From assembly GCA_029204225.1 (NCBI GenBank), contig CM055095.1:22889542-22953541 (forward strand): a stretch of DNA of 64,000 nt, read 5' to 3'. Below the pieces are notes generated by a model, which was not told where the DNA came from, ran no database searches, and saw only the letters and a list, made by a program, of their open reading frames with translations. This DNA is from Diphasiastrum complanatum. Lineage: Eukaryota > Streptophyta > Lycopodiopsida > Lycopodiales > Lycopodiaceae. Below are positions 11,366 through 24,163 of the stretch, piece by piece. Both the position numbers and the translations under genes were made by a program. Position 1 is the first letter of the stretch, and each line of letters opens with the position of its first letter.

Positions 11366-12636
11366 TTAAAATGAGTAATTCTCGAGACTGCATCCCAGCG
11401 GGGCTCTGTGAGGTACTCCCTTTCGCCGTTTCGCAGTTCGGCTGTTGAGCGTTGGAGGTGGTGTTGGAGGAGATAGAACTGTCACTTTTCTACTGACACG
11501 CATGTCGAGAGAGTCCATTCGTTGTGCGTGACCGAAGACTTGCTCGAGCAAGGGCAAATTCTTTACCTTCCTTCGATCATCAACTTCATCTTCAAACGCA
11601 TTTTCTTCAGTGTTGGTGTGCAGACCTTGAGTAAAATTCCAGGAACGTAATCCCTTTACATATGAATCTTCAACATATTCAGAACTCCCTGTCTTGTCAT
11701 TTTGTTGTTTCGATTGCAAAATAAATGTCATATCACGGTGCAAATCCAAACCAACCAGCTGCAAAACCCAGCGCATATTAGTCATTGTAGCACAACAGAC
11801 AGCATATATTCAAATTAGTTTCAAACCAAACATATCGAAACTAATTATTAGTGACAGTGCCAGCTATTCATTTAACTGTTCACAACGAGGTACTCTACAC
11901 AATCGCGCAAAACAGATTATGCTTTGCTTGTATGCTCTCTCTACGAATCACATATTAATCTTGAATGTGAAAACACTAATTGAAGTCATGTACTCTTATA
12001 TCTGAAGATTGAGACTACCTTGCAACCAAGTGAGCAGTACTGAAAACTGTCTAGAAGGCCTCTTCCACAGCTTTCACAGATTTTAGTAACACCTTTGGCG
12101 AGCCTTGATTGCCGCCTTTCATTGAGAAATAACACCCGAGCGCTGTTTATAACATACGTTTGGATTCCAGTAATATCTAGAAACTTTTGCACATCAGAAA
12201 CTCGAATGACATCATGATAAGAAGATCTTCGAACCTGCAATTTCCAAACCAATCTTGGTAAACTCAACTTTTATGACTGTCATACGTCACTCTACGAAAT
12301 CCACCTCTCCTCATTATTTATGTAAATTAGGCGATATCCTCACAACAGTAGAAAGGATTTCATGCCTACCGCATTTCTCTTCCTTACCTGCACTAAATGA
12401 TGACCGTTGTGATGAATGGTACATGTCGAGCAGAGAGCAACCCCCATACAATTGAGGCAGAAGTGATTACACTCGTTTTTGTTCATATCTTCATGATTGG
12501 CGCAAGGCACGAAGAATCTGGTTGTTAACAATGGCTTCAACCAAGGAGGATCCCTTCGGGACTCCGTAACTTGCGAAGATATCATTGGCTCAACCTGCGC
12601 ATGTGGATTGCAATTAAGGTTGTTCATGCATGGCAC
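11366..12636 (-). CDS. PLATZ: PLATZ zinc-binding transcription factor, three exons
   Basis: Exons on the minus strand are 12,388-12,636 (or from 12,585), 12,019-12,234 and 11,366-11,758. Introns of 153 and 260 bases have GT-AG ends and phase 0. The protein is about 268-285 aa. It starts with the PPWLKPLL motif, then the first zinc site (C-x2-H-x11-C-x2-C-x5-C-x2-C, then HHNGHH), then [15 protein letters not shown]-like [17 protein letters not shown], the second zinc site (CESC-x10-CSLGC) and a basic tail [15 protein letters not shown] proteins are plant-specific AT-rich DNA-binding regulators, some of which control cell proliferation. The motif set is closest to the ORE15-like clade as I know it. 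All zinc ligands are present. The start is uncertain: the Met at 12,585 best matches family length. The one at 12,636 is also in frame, and a possible acceptor (gcgcag near 12,600) would allow an upstream exon. Confidence 0.92.
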
Positions 12637-15600
12637 TCGAATCCGTTAGCATCATAGCAATTATTCTTAATGAAGCTACATTCCGCGGATCAAATAGGTG
12701 AAAACTAGCAGAGTAAAGTCTATTTGTCGAGCAAGTTCAGCATATCATCGCGACGAGTCACAGCACCTAGGTATTGTTCACCCGAATTGTTAGTCCAGGG
12801 AGAGACTGTAATAATCAGGCTATAGTGGTTGGCTCATAGGAAAAGACTATGCACTTTTTTTTCCCCCTTCCACATGCTCCCTCAGCTCTTTGAAATTGCA
12901 CTAATCTGAAAATGACAAACTCTTAGATTGCCTACCTTTGCGCTGACAGATTTTAAACAGCAGCGAATGAGGCTTGTGAATACAAGTAATCCTCCTCTAA
13001 AGTGCTAATAAACAAGTAAGTATTGAGCATCCTCATGAAGCTGAAGCACAAGGCCCGGACTACATTCTATTCAAAGTGATAATAAATGCTATAATAATAT
13101 TGGAAAACAGACAAGCTGCATCCACTTTTTCTCGAGAAAGAAATTTGTTTTTCTATAGAAAGTCATATTGAGAATCTTTCAGGATTTCCAGCAATACGAA
13201 GCCTCGAAAACTATCAGAGCGCAAGTCTGTATGAACTCCTTGTAAAGCAATTGTTTGAGCATCAAAATACTTACAGGCGCGCCATTCTTCACAGCAGAAA
13301 CAGACGGATGTTGTCAGAATCTTCACCGCAAGGAGCCCAATTCAAAGGCAAAACGGCATGCATCCCATCATGTAAGTACCCGTTCGATTGTTCAAGGCTC
13401 CTTGCACCATTAAAGAGAATCTTTCAGCCTCAGCTAGGGTTGATTGTAGTAAACAGAACTGCTGCGTAGCATGTACGAGAAGTCGTGATGATAGGAGCAG
13501 TGATCTACAAGCAATTGCAGCGAATCAGAAAAAAAAATTGACTCACAACTTCCACGGAATCCTGACGCATGAATGTATGAGAAGGAAGCAAAGCTATTTG
13601 CTCGGTTTTTTGCTTCCTGCCTCCGGAGGCGCATCCTCGGGAAAGCGAGAGGCGCTTCCAAAGCCAAGAACACTCTAGGCTTCTCAAGTAAAGCCAAATG
13701 TGGGGTTGAGAGTAGATGAAGGGCTTGAAGTAAGCAAAGGTGGTTGAAAGGTCCACTACCACATCAAACATGTGGACACCAACATGTGTTGCTAGTTCAA
13801 GATCAATGTTGGGCAATTCCTCCTCCTTTTTAGGCCCTTTTCCACTTTGAGATTCAAATTTGCTTTGAATTTTCAAAACACTAGGTTCTCACTGGCAATC
13901 TCATCAACATCTTGCATATCCCCGGTTCTCAATAGTCCAAGTGTTTGGTAATAAGCTATCTAGCGACGATGTACATGACATTTGGTGCGTTTAAATTCAA
14001 GATCTTGCCTAGAAGAAAATATATGGATGAGGTGGAAATAATAGTACCTAGATTCTTAAGCCTGGTCTACATTGTAGATTCAAGAAGTTAAAGTTGCGAC
14101 CTTGATGGCTACACGAATGGAAAATGTACACAAACAAAGATAAATTTAACAAGACCACGCATACATGTGACGACAACATGATACGTTGAACACCACAATT
14201 CCAACGCAACACTTTGCCTCATTAGGGGAAGTTTCTAGTAAAAAAGGGCCCTTCAATAAAGGCAAATCAAGAGAAAGAAAGAATGACTCAACTTTTTCAA
14301 TTCCATCTTTCATATTTTAGATTTTGTCAATCTAACCATTGTGAATAATGAGGTCTTTGATAATCCAATTTAGCAAATTGCTTATATTTTAAAGAAACAA
14401 GATCCATAATATAATATTAAGACCGTTGAAATGAGAACACAACCAAAAGAATTTCATTTGAACTCTAATAAAACTTTGACTAAAACTATAATACTTTATT
14501 TTGGAATCTACAAAGCCTTTTGAGCTTGGATACAAGTTAAGCTTGACAAATGTTTTTCTTTCTTAGAATTTGGGGAATGACTTTTTAGTGAGCATGTCTC
14601 GATGGCGAGCATCTCAAGCACCTTCAAAACCTCCCTCTTAATATTATATATTTGTGATTGTTGTTGCATATTGTTAGGGTCTAGCAAACATGTGGATCCA
14701 CTTGTGGATGTTGCTAGAATTTTGATGCAGTTTATTCTTAGAGATAAGCATGTTTGAAGAGAAATATTGAGTGAATCATATATGGAGGCTTGAAAACTAC
14801 CCTATATTATGCTAAATGACTTCTTGGATTAAATCTCTAGCGGGAGCATGAATGAAGATCATTTGAAATCTTAAAATTGGTAATACTAATCTTGTGCCTA
14901 GCCTTTATGCTTGAGTTATCCAATGCTTAGAACTTTACAATGTTTCTTTTCACATTCCATAAAACCTCCCAACTTTTTACATTGAAAAAAATAGTTGATT
15001 TTGGTTTTCAAGGATTGCCGAAATGGATGCAAGTTTACATTAGGGGATATTAGAACTCAAAATGGGCCCTTTGTAAAGATGCTTTTTTTTTTTACTTCAC
15101 ACGCTTTCAACGCTTAAGTGGCCCAATCAATTGTGTCCATCTGTGACGAACTGTAATAGTGGTTGACGAACGAAAATTGTTTTTGCCTTTCCCGGCCAAA
15201 TTTTGGTGATTTTCAAAAATCTCGCTAGTCAGAACAAATGATTGTGACTAGACCATCGTTACTGCCCGAATACTCCTTTATTGCCTATATTGTACACTTG
15301 AGGTTAATTTGGAGGTGGAGGGCATTGCAGTGGTGGATTTTCCTAGCGGTCTGCTTGCATTGGGACCCCGCCAAGATGAGGGCGAGCAGTTTGCTTGGTG
15401 CGGGCCATTTGCTATCCGAGTATCGGATCAACGCGTGTGTGTACAGACCATCAGTGAGGCAGTATAGGAGGTGCGCGCTGAACCGATATCCCAAAAATGA
15501 AATTCAAAAGTCAATAGCGGATCAACGCGCAGGTGAGCGAATTGAGATTGTAGTGCGTAGGTCGTGCGTGATGAATTTGATAGCAGAAGGCAAAGTTTGT

Positions 15601-15984
15601 TTTAAGTACATGTTTGTGCTTATATAGAGTTAAAGTTAACAATTTTTGGAGTTGCATTCAAGTAGCAACAGCAGTGCATCTTGTGATAGTGATCTTGGCA
15701 TTCTTGTGTGGCTTTTGTGTAGCAAAGAAGTGTTTACTCATCCTTTGGGAGTAGCAATGTTCTTGCTTAGGCCATTGTTCGTTGTGTCAAGTCTTTGGAT
15801 CGAATCTGAGTCTTCATACTTTTCACATTCTTGATTTTTGTTTTTTGGACGATCACACAATTCAAAATCTATGCAAATTTGTTACGCCGAAGTGGGGAAT
15901 TTAGAATATTTCCTCTGAAATATTTTTTTTAATTTTCATCTTATTCGTACTAATATCGGTTCAACCCAAAAAGATCCAGGGAGG
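12637..15984. other. Unassigned sequence upstream of PLATZ gene
   Basis: This should include the PLATZ promoter and 5' untranslated region, but no TATA box or upstream exon could be fixed. Open frames around 13,250-13,880 and 15,240-15,630 have no family motif. The stretch 13,900-15,200 is AT-rich with no retroelement domains. It may contain decayed repeats. Confidence 0.4.
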
Positions 15985-16175
15985 TTGTACATCTGCGCGC
16001 CGAATCGATATTGCCTGTTGTCCGTAGATATCGAATCAACGTACGGACACTAGGAGTCGTACCCGTGCGCTGAATCAACAATGTCTGTTGTCCATACATA
16101 TTAAATCAATGCGCGAAAGCCAAGTCAAGGACTACGAGTCGTACCTGTGCGCGCTGAATCGATATCAGGTGTACA
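15985..16175 (+). repeat. Degenerate short tandem repeat
   Basis: Words such as gtgcgcgctgaatcgatat, tgtctgttgtcc, aatcaacgtacgg and ggagtcgtacc recur about two and a half times at roughly 75-80 base spacing. Related words (gtgcgcgctgaaccgatatc) occur earlier near 15,470. The repeat is GC-richer than its surroundings. No coding sense was found. Confidence 0.5.
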
Positions 16176-17095
16176 ACCAAGGATATACAAAATTCACACA
16201 ATGGCTGAGCTTCACAAATGATTGCCCTCGTGAAAGTATCATCAGTACCTCAGGCTTTTGGCTATGTCGAGCTCATAATTCTCCCGCCTCATATTTTACT
16301 ATGAGCATACAAAAATTTGCAAAGAGCATACCAAGATTTCAAGTCGGCTGAAACATGTAGAAATATTTCGTCTTTCATTATTACAAGCACACTTACTGTC
16401 TGAAGTTAGAGCTAGTAAACCACAATAGTTATAATGCAGGCATTATCAAATGGCAACCAAATGTTACCGGTTTCTATTCTCTCTTTATGTAACCTCTCTC
16501 TAAAGTCAAACTTCTTAAAGGGCCCATTTTGAGCCCATATTTCTCCTAATAGATACTTGATTGCATATATGCTTATTCTTGCAGATGCATTTTCTTGATG
16601 CTCTCTTATGAATTTGTGATCATGGCACACTCAACTACTATCACTACCTATCATCTCTTATTGTCAATTTGTTATGGTAGTTCAAAAGCAATTTTAAATG
16701 TAGATATGATTTTTTGTCTTGCATTTTTGACATAAGCAGGCTTATAATTTTTCTCATTATGATGCACCCTGTCCCTCAACATGCCTCCAACTTTACCAAC
16801 ATTTTATTTCCTCAAATCAAGGCTTCTTTGATTAATTTTGTCAAGGATCATTGTCAAGGATCAAACAAACACAATGACAAGAGATTAGACGGAGAGTAGG
16901 AGAACAACAACACTTGCATCACTGTAACATTTGGAAGGATTCATGAGGTAAATACAAAGGCTTCTCTGAAAAAAAAAAAAAAAAAAAAGTAAAAAATTTA
17001 ATGGTTTTGCCTTGATATATATCTCGGTACTTACATCGGAACTATTGCCTCGGAATAAACAACAAGACCTGCTATAAGTCATCAATTGTGTGTAG
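16176..17095. other. Unassigned AT-rich sequence
   Basis: No recognisable gene. Contains a 20-base A run near 16,970 and short direct repeats (gtcaaggatcattgtcaaggatc) near 16,840. The A run could be the tail of a retroposed insertion, but no coding part is visible beside it. Confidence 0.35.
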
Positions 17096-17214
17096 TTTTG
17101 CTGGTTTTGTACGAACAGCAACAGTACATAATGAATTCAATTAAATTTGATCAAGTTCTATTAGTGTTTGCATCTCAAATTGTGTGTAGATGCTGATTTT
17201 TCTACATTGGTGAG
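17096..17214 (+). repeat. Copia family A LTR fragment
   Basis: From tgctggttttgtacg to ttttctacattggtgag this matches the family A LTR at about 60,580-60,700 with few differences. Sequence on both sides is unrelated to the LTR, so only about 120 bases of the LTR interior remain. The left break is at the same LTR position as the fragment beginning at 57,693. Confidence 0.8.
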
Positions 17215-17789
17215 AACCAAGGTTTATTTCAAGGTAAATATGCATAGTTATTCTGAGGTTTATTGTGACATACTAGAAACTAGGGCACAATGGAACCATA
17301 TATTGTTGTTCATTAGGGCCCTTTTTGGACTTAAAAAGGGCCTCTTCCTTGCCTAAACAATTTTGTTAATCATAATTAGTTTAGTGCTAACAATCCTACG
17401 TGGCACCTTTACCTTGGGTTACCACATAGGGTGAGCAAGAGTTAAAGGCTAAATGTAGGTCTCATCATCCATAGACTTTTGTAGGTACTTTGTAAGGCAA
17501 GACTAGGATATTCATTGCCTTGGTTCCAATACGACAACAGCTAGAGCTCTAGGTGGGACATAGACTTGTAGGCCTCATTTAATGCCCAAATACATTTCCA
17601 ATTTGAAAGTTGCTTATGAATTTTATCCTTACTTTTGTGTCCCACTTCACATTCAAACTTAAGACTACATGACTTTCATTAGCCTTTCACATACCAAATA
17701 ATTTATCTTTTTCATATGGATATCATGTAACTTAATTGATACTTTTGAATTGGTCCAAGCCTTGTAAATTTTCGTAAAATTGCTAATTT

Positions 17790-18780
17790 AAGGCCATTTG
17801 ACCTCCTTCAAAGGCCATTTGAAAGTGAATGTTTTTTCTCTCTAAAATCACGGTAATGCATAGAAATCAGGCCATCTCATGAAAGATGAAAATCACACCT
17901 TAAAAAATGTACCTTGGAGGCCAAAACGTTTATTTTTTTCGTTCAAAATCGTGATTTTTAGCCGTTTCACTTCATCAGAAGGCCAAAAGAAATGTTTAGG
18001 AGCAAAAAAGAAAATATCCCGAAGGCTAAATTTTCATTTTTTTTGTCCGAAATCATGATTTTTGGTCGTTTCACTTCATCAGAAGGCCAAAAAAACGTTT
18101 CGGAGCAAAAACAAAACAATGCTTTTTTTGTTTAGGATCATGCAAGGGCACGAATAGGATCCCTTTGACTTGGTCAAATGGCCCCTGTCCGCGCCCTTTC
18201 GTAATCCTAATTCTCTTTTTTGTTTTGCTCCATAACATTTTTTTGGGCCTTCTAATGAAGTGAAACGGCCGAAAATCACGATTTCGGGCCAAAAAAATGA
18301 AATTTAGCCTCTGGATATATTTTTGTTTGTAAACAAAAAACAAATTGACTTTTAAACACATTTTTCAGGGTTTTAATGAGATCAAACAAACTAAATTCAT
18401 GATTTTTTATGGAAAAATGAAAACGTATCCAAGAGGCCAAATTTTCATTTTGTTCACAAACGTCTTTTTTAGTCTTCTGATGAAGTGAAACGACAAAAAA
18501 TCACAATTTTAGGCAAAAAAAAATGTTTAGAAGTCAATTTTTTTTTTTGTTTACAGACAAAAATGTATCTTGGAGGCTAAATTTTCATTTTTTTTTCGTC
18601 CGAAATCGTGATTTTAAGGTCATTTCACCTCATCAAAAGGCCAAAAAAAGCATTTCGGAGCCCAAAAAAAAAAAAAACAGAAGCTTTGAAATAATTTTTT
18701 TGGCATTTTGATGAGGTGAAACGGCCAAAAATCGCGATTTTGGACGGAAAAAAAATGAAAAAGGTTTTTTTTTTTTTTTT
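17790..18780. repeat. Cluster of direct and inverted copies of a ~60-bp unit
   Basis: A unit around the words aaatcgtgattttt, gtttcacttcatcagaaggcc and aaaaaacgtttcgg appears near 17,941 (+), 18,041 (+), 18,238 (-), 18,471 (-), 18,590 (+) and 18,690 (-), with a weaker minus copy near 18,365. Adjacent opposite copies could fold into hairpins (for example 18,597-18,650 against 18,692-18,755). Open frames here are low-complexity by-products. The left flank (17,790-17,960) also matches 23,275-23,420, so the unit belongs to a dispersed family. I know no family of this structure. Confidence 0.75.
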
Positions 18781-18944
18781 TGGCTCAACAACACTTTTGT
18801 CTCACTACTGCGTCGTTCAGCTGCACATTTTGTATGAATTCTTCTACTTGAATAATTCTGTTGCTGACTGTTGCGTTTCTGTTTTTACACGCCACACTCC
18901 AATCCTCAAGCTTCCGCTGCTGCTCACACCCACGCGCGATTTTA

Positions 18945-19044
18945 CAACAGAAAAGTCAATCTCTAAGTCTAAAAACAAAGTTGGCCTCAATATGCCAAAT
19001 ATGAAAGTATAGCAAATATGATCAAGCTAGTTGAATCTTTCACA
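18945..19044 (-). repeat. Copia family A LTR, truncated 5' end
   Basis: On the minus strand, TGTGAAAGATTCAACTAG begins right after a polypurine tract (GAAGAGGGAG). It continues about 100 bases with close similarity to the start of the LTR at 60,118. It then stops abruptly, and unrelated sequence follows. This is the start of the 3' LTR of the minus-strand element at 19.0-20.5 kb. Confidence 0.8.
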
Positions 19045-20545
19045 CTCCCTCTTCAACTAGTTTTAGCATGGACTTTGATAACACTCCAAGTGATGTCCTA
19101 TGCTTCATGAACAAGTCCTTTTCCAATGCTTTGGTGAAGATATCAGCTACACATTCTCTTAAGGACACATGTTGAAGCTCCACCTCCTTTGCAATGACTT
19201 GCTCCCTCACAAAATGATACCGCACCTCAATATGCTTGCTTCTAGCATGAAAGATAGGATTGGTTGCCAATCTTTGGGCTGATTGATTGTCACAGAAGAT
19301 GATTGGGCTCTCTGAAAAATCCAACAAGTGAAGATCCTTGATCATCTTCTTGATCCATATCATCTCCTTTGTGCAATGTGTAAGAGCTTTGTACTCGGCC
19401 TCACTAGATGACAATGAGATAGTGGCTTGTTTCTTTGACATCCATGATATAGCTCCATCACCGATGAAAATACAATGAGCACTAATGGATTTTCTATCCA
19501 TTACATCTATCAAAAAATTCAAAAAGATTAGATGATGATCCCTCATACAATATGCCAAAATCTCGAGTTCCAATGATGTACCTCAAACTCGCCTTCCTAG
19601 CTTCCAATGCTCCTCTCTAGGATCTTGCATGAATTGACTCAATTTTCCAACACAATAGCTTAAATCTGGTCTATAATGGTTAGATAGATGAGTGAACGAA
19701 CTAGTTTCCTTTAGAGAGCAATGTCCTTGAAGGATCTTTCATTACCTCTTATAGTTAGCTTTACATGAGACTCCATTGGTGTATCAATAGCTTTTGCATC
19801 TACCATATGAAATCTTTCTAGAATAGAGTTAGCATACTTCTCTTGACAAATGAAAGTAGATTGAGAAGATCTAATGACTTCTATTCCTAACATGTAATGC
19901 AAGTTACCAAGATCGTGCACCTCAAACTCGTTCTTAAGAGCACTCTTGATATCCTCCGCATCTTGATTGTCTCCACCACTCTAGATGATATCATCCACAT
20001 AGATTAGCAAGATGGTAACATCATTTCCAGCAAACCTGTAATAAAGTGAATGATCATACTCACTCATAACAAAGCCTTGAGAGAGTAAAAAAGTGTTAAG
20101 CTTAGCATACCAACTCCTTCGTGCTTGCTTAAGGCCCTACAAACTCTTTTGTAGTAGACACACACGATTTGGCTTTGTTGATGAAATGTAGCTCTCGGAT
20201 TGCTCCATGTACACTTCCTCCTCAAGATTACCATTTAAGAATGCATTTGAAATGTCCATTTTTCATAGATCTTATCCATAAAGTGTAGCAAGTGAGATGA
20301 TGAGTCGAATGCTTACAATCTTTGCCATGGGTGCAAAGGTCTCATCATAGTCAATCCCTTGTTGTTGAGCATATCCTTTTGCCACTAACCTTGCCTTGTA
20401 CTTGTTGATAGATGCATCTTGGTTTGTCTTCACCTTGAAGATCCATTTGCATCCAATAGCTTTCTTGTCCTTAGGCAACTCCACCAATCTCCATGTTCCA
20501 TTTCTCATAAGAGCTTGATACTCAAAATCCATTGCTTGGATTCAG
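19045..20545 (-). pseudogene. Copia family A reverse transcriptase and RNase H
   Basis: Read on the minus strand, RT starts at 20,532 with YQALMRNGTWRLVELPKDKK and GCKWIFKVKTNQD, then KARLVAKGYAQQ. The catalytic ILLIYVDDII (complement near 19,985-20,015) is followed at once by a stop. The RT tail (YANSILERFHMVDAKAIDTP) and RNase H (ISWMSKKQATISLSSSEAEY, FCDNQSAQRLATNP, ADIFTKAL) end at a stop at 19,040, overlapping the LTR start. Gag, protease and integrase are missing upstream, where plus-strand sequence of the same family begins head-to-head. Frames break in at least three places. Confidence 0.87.
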
Positions 20546-20604
20546 TCTTCCTGGGAAGAGAAATCACACACACTCTCTCTCTCTTGTCGCATTGATGCTT
20601 ATAC

Positions 20605-21530
20605 ATTTGCATGTAGATTTGGAATAGTCAATTTTTTGTGATTTTGTCAAAATCCTAATTTTGATTGGATCTCTAGATAGTGAGGTTTCTGGACTTCATT
20701 TGAGTGTGTTTCAATCTTAGAAAGTGAAAAGATTCATTAGATTGAGGATAGATCATAGGTTAATCAAGATTTCATGATTCTATGTGCTGATTTGCTTGGT
20801 ATAAGTGCTAGAAGAGAATTGAGTAGTTTCAAATCTTTGTGATTTCTCTTCGAAAACATTTGTTGATGTCCAAAGGAGTGCTTCGTGCATTGAAACAAGT
20901 TGAAAGAGAAGATCAAGTCATTGCTACATGGCTACATCAAGTGGAGTCATGTTGGAAGCCAAATGATAGGCTTACCTCAAGTAACTATTCATTGTGGAAA
21001 GTGAGGAATCACATCTTGAGATGAATGATGTTTTAGATATTGTTGTAGGTTTGGAGGAGAGGCCAGCAACACAACAAGATCAAGTGAGGTATGATAAGAG
21101 GGCCAAAAGGACTCTACACATGATAAAGATGAATGTTACCAATGAGCTTCTTAAGGAAGTTCGTAAGAGTACTTCATCTAAGGATGCTTGGGATTTATTG
21201 AAAAAGCTTTATGAATCCAAGTCTACTTCTAGAGTGTTGACTCTAAGAAGGAAAATCTTTTCTTGTTTGCAAAAGAGTGAAGAAAGTCCAAATACTTTTA
21301 TTTTAAGGATGAAGGCATTGAATGATGAGTTGGCTTGCATTGATGAGAGCATTAAGGAAGGACAGCTTGTTCAAGCTATTCTTAATGGTTTGTTGGATGC
21401 TCGTGCTAACATTGTTCAAAGTATTGATATTCAAAAGACTTTTCCAAGTTTGATGGATCTTCAAGAGATCTTGATCAATGAAGAATATAGGCTTCAAGCA
21501 AGAGGTGGATCTACATCGACACTTCAGGTC
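20605..21530 (+). pseudogene. Copia family A leader and gag fragment
   Basis: The leader (20,605-20,927) is nearly identical to that at 57,890-58,208. Gag starts with the ATG at 20,928. Compared with the copy at 58,209 there is one extra A near 20,964 and a small deletion near 21,005, so the frame is broken. After that the gag core runs open (KKLYESKSTSRVLTLRRK, LNDELACIDESIKE, VQAILNGLLDA, LMDLQEILINEEYRLQA). It stops matching at about 21,525, before the zinc knuckle, and continues into unrelated sequence. Confidence 0.87.
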
Positions 21531-21639
21531 CATCTCACACTTTTTTGCAAGATCTTGCATAGGAGTTGGTAGTACACCATTATTGGATCCTATAGTGAGA
21601 GAGAAAACAACATGTCCAATTCACAAGGAGTCCTCACTA

Positions 21640-22938
<1,299 letters not shown>

Positions 22939-22940
22939 AT

Positions 22941-22977
<37 letters not shown>
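22939..22977. repeat. (AT)n microsatellite
   Basis: Alternating A and T, preceded by (TACA) units, directly follows the right arm of the inverted repeat. Confidence 0.9.
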
Positions 22978-22978
<1 letters not shown>

Positions 22979-23274
22979 CTCTTGTTCATTCTCTCTATCC
23001 CCCTTTGATTATATTCGCTGCATAACAAATAGTCTCTCTAATTCTATTTTTACTCTCACTCTTTCTTGGTTAAATGTTTACTGTCATAATGTAATTATGT
23101 GTTTTCAATGATGAACTTAAGTTCAAGTAACACTACAAATTATTAGCACTGCAATCTAGATATAATATGTACATTTATTAATTTTGAAAATAAGTGAGAT
23201 ATTATGACAATATTCTTTTTATAGATAGAAATGCAATTTTAAGCAAAAGTGTATATATTGGTCAAATAGCCCAA

Positions 23275-23420
23275 ATTTCCAGCCTACTATATCTTAAAGT
23301 AAATTTTTTTCTCTTTGAAATCACGGCAAGGCACAAAAATCAGGTCTTCTCAAAGATGAAAATCACACCCAATAAAAACAACCAAAACATATCTTGGAGG
23401 CCAAAATTGTGATTTTTGGT
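23275..23420 (+). repeat. Dispersed repeat related to the 17.8-kb cluster
   Basis: The words ctttgaaatcacgg, aaaatcagg, aagatgaaaatcacacc, cttggaggccaaaa and gtgatttttggtag appear in the same order as at 17,835-17,960. Only one unit is present. It abuts a minus-strand copia RT remnant at 23,426. Confidence 0.7.
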
Positions 23421-23425
23421 AGTCC

Positions 23426-23535
23426 AAGGTCGAGTGGAAAGAGACTAGATTTGTAGTTGGCCATTCCATACTTTTTCAGCATGTTGTTGAGATATCGTTG
23501 TTGATTGATAAAGATTAGTCTGCTAGGTCGATCTC
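23426..23535 (-). pseudogene. Copia reverse transcriptase tail fragment
   Basis: One minus-strand frame reads FINQQRYLNNMLKKYGMANY followed by KSSLFPLDLG. This is the block after the copia RT palm, where the element's own-cDNA handling segment usually reads Q..Y...LL.KFGM..CK. Only about 35 residues survive, and the family differs from A, B and the 55-kb element. The neighbouring 23,530-23,690 has no clear coding sense but holds a perfect 12-bp hairpin (CATCAGATTCAG at 23,621). Confidence 0.65.
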
Positions 23536-23689
23536 ATTGAATTTGGCTTCCGAGACAATAGTGGGCTGGACCCATGTCAGTCATCTTCTATTCTTGGGCC
23601 AGCATGCATTTTGTATCCTTCATCAGATTCAGATTATTACTGAATCTGATGGGTCGATCTCGTTGACGTAATGATATTAACAAAAAGAA

Positions 23690-24120
23690 AATTATTAACT
23701 TTCTTTGTATCATTTTTTTTTTGTAGCTTCGACTTTCACCATCTTTGTATAGTAGTCTGTTGCTACCAGTATGTATCGATTTTTCCTTCGTCTTGTTGCT
23801 GGTTTGATCGGTCCAACAAAATCAATACTCCACTTTTTAAATGGAGCTAATGGTAAAATTGGTACCAACGGCCAAATAATCGATCTTGCAGGTTAATTTA
23901 TCCTTTGACACAGATCACAATTTATAATATATCTATGTACATCTCTATACGTAGTGGGCCACCAATATTTTCCATTCATAATTTTGCGAACTGTGTTCTT
24001 CAATGCATAGTGTCCTCCAGCTTCTTCTTCATGGAAAGACCTGATTACTATTTGGATTTCTTCTGGTTTCAAACACCTTCGAAGTTCATCATCACTTCCA
24101 AGTTAAAGTACACCTGATAT
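23690..24120 (-). pseudogene. Ty3/gypsy integrase fragment
   Basis: On the minus strand it reads NGKYWWPTTYRDVHRY, then the zinc-binding CDLCQ, a stop, then FKKWSIDFVGPIKPATRR (first catalytic Asp) and ILVATDYYTKMVKVEAT (second acidic block). It continues RNase H from 24,164 upward, so it belongs to the minus-strand gypsy element at 23.7-28.4 kb. The second catalytic Asp region and C-terminus are lost below 23,690. Confidence 0.8.
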
Positions 24121-24163
24121 AATAGTGTATGGTGCTACTTTATATTGAAAAACATTATTCTCT

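Noticed and set aside
13388-13876. Small overlapping frames upstream of PLATZ
   Set aside because: No motifs, both strands open by chance; no splice model linking them to PLATZ was convincing.
15238-15627. 129-residue plus-strand frame
   Set aside because: No domain or homologous feel. Part of it lies in repeat words.
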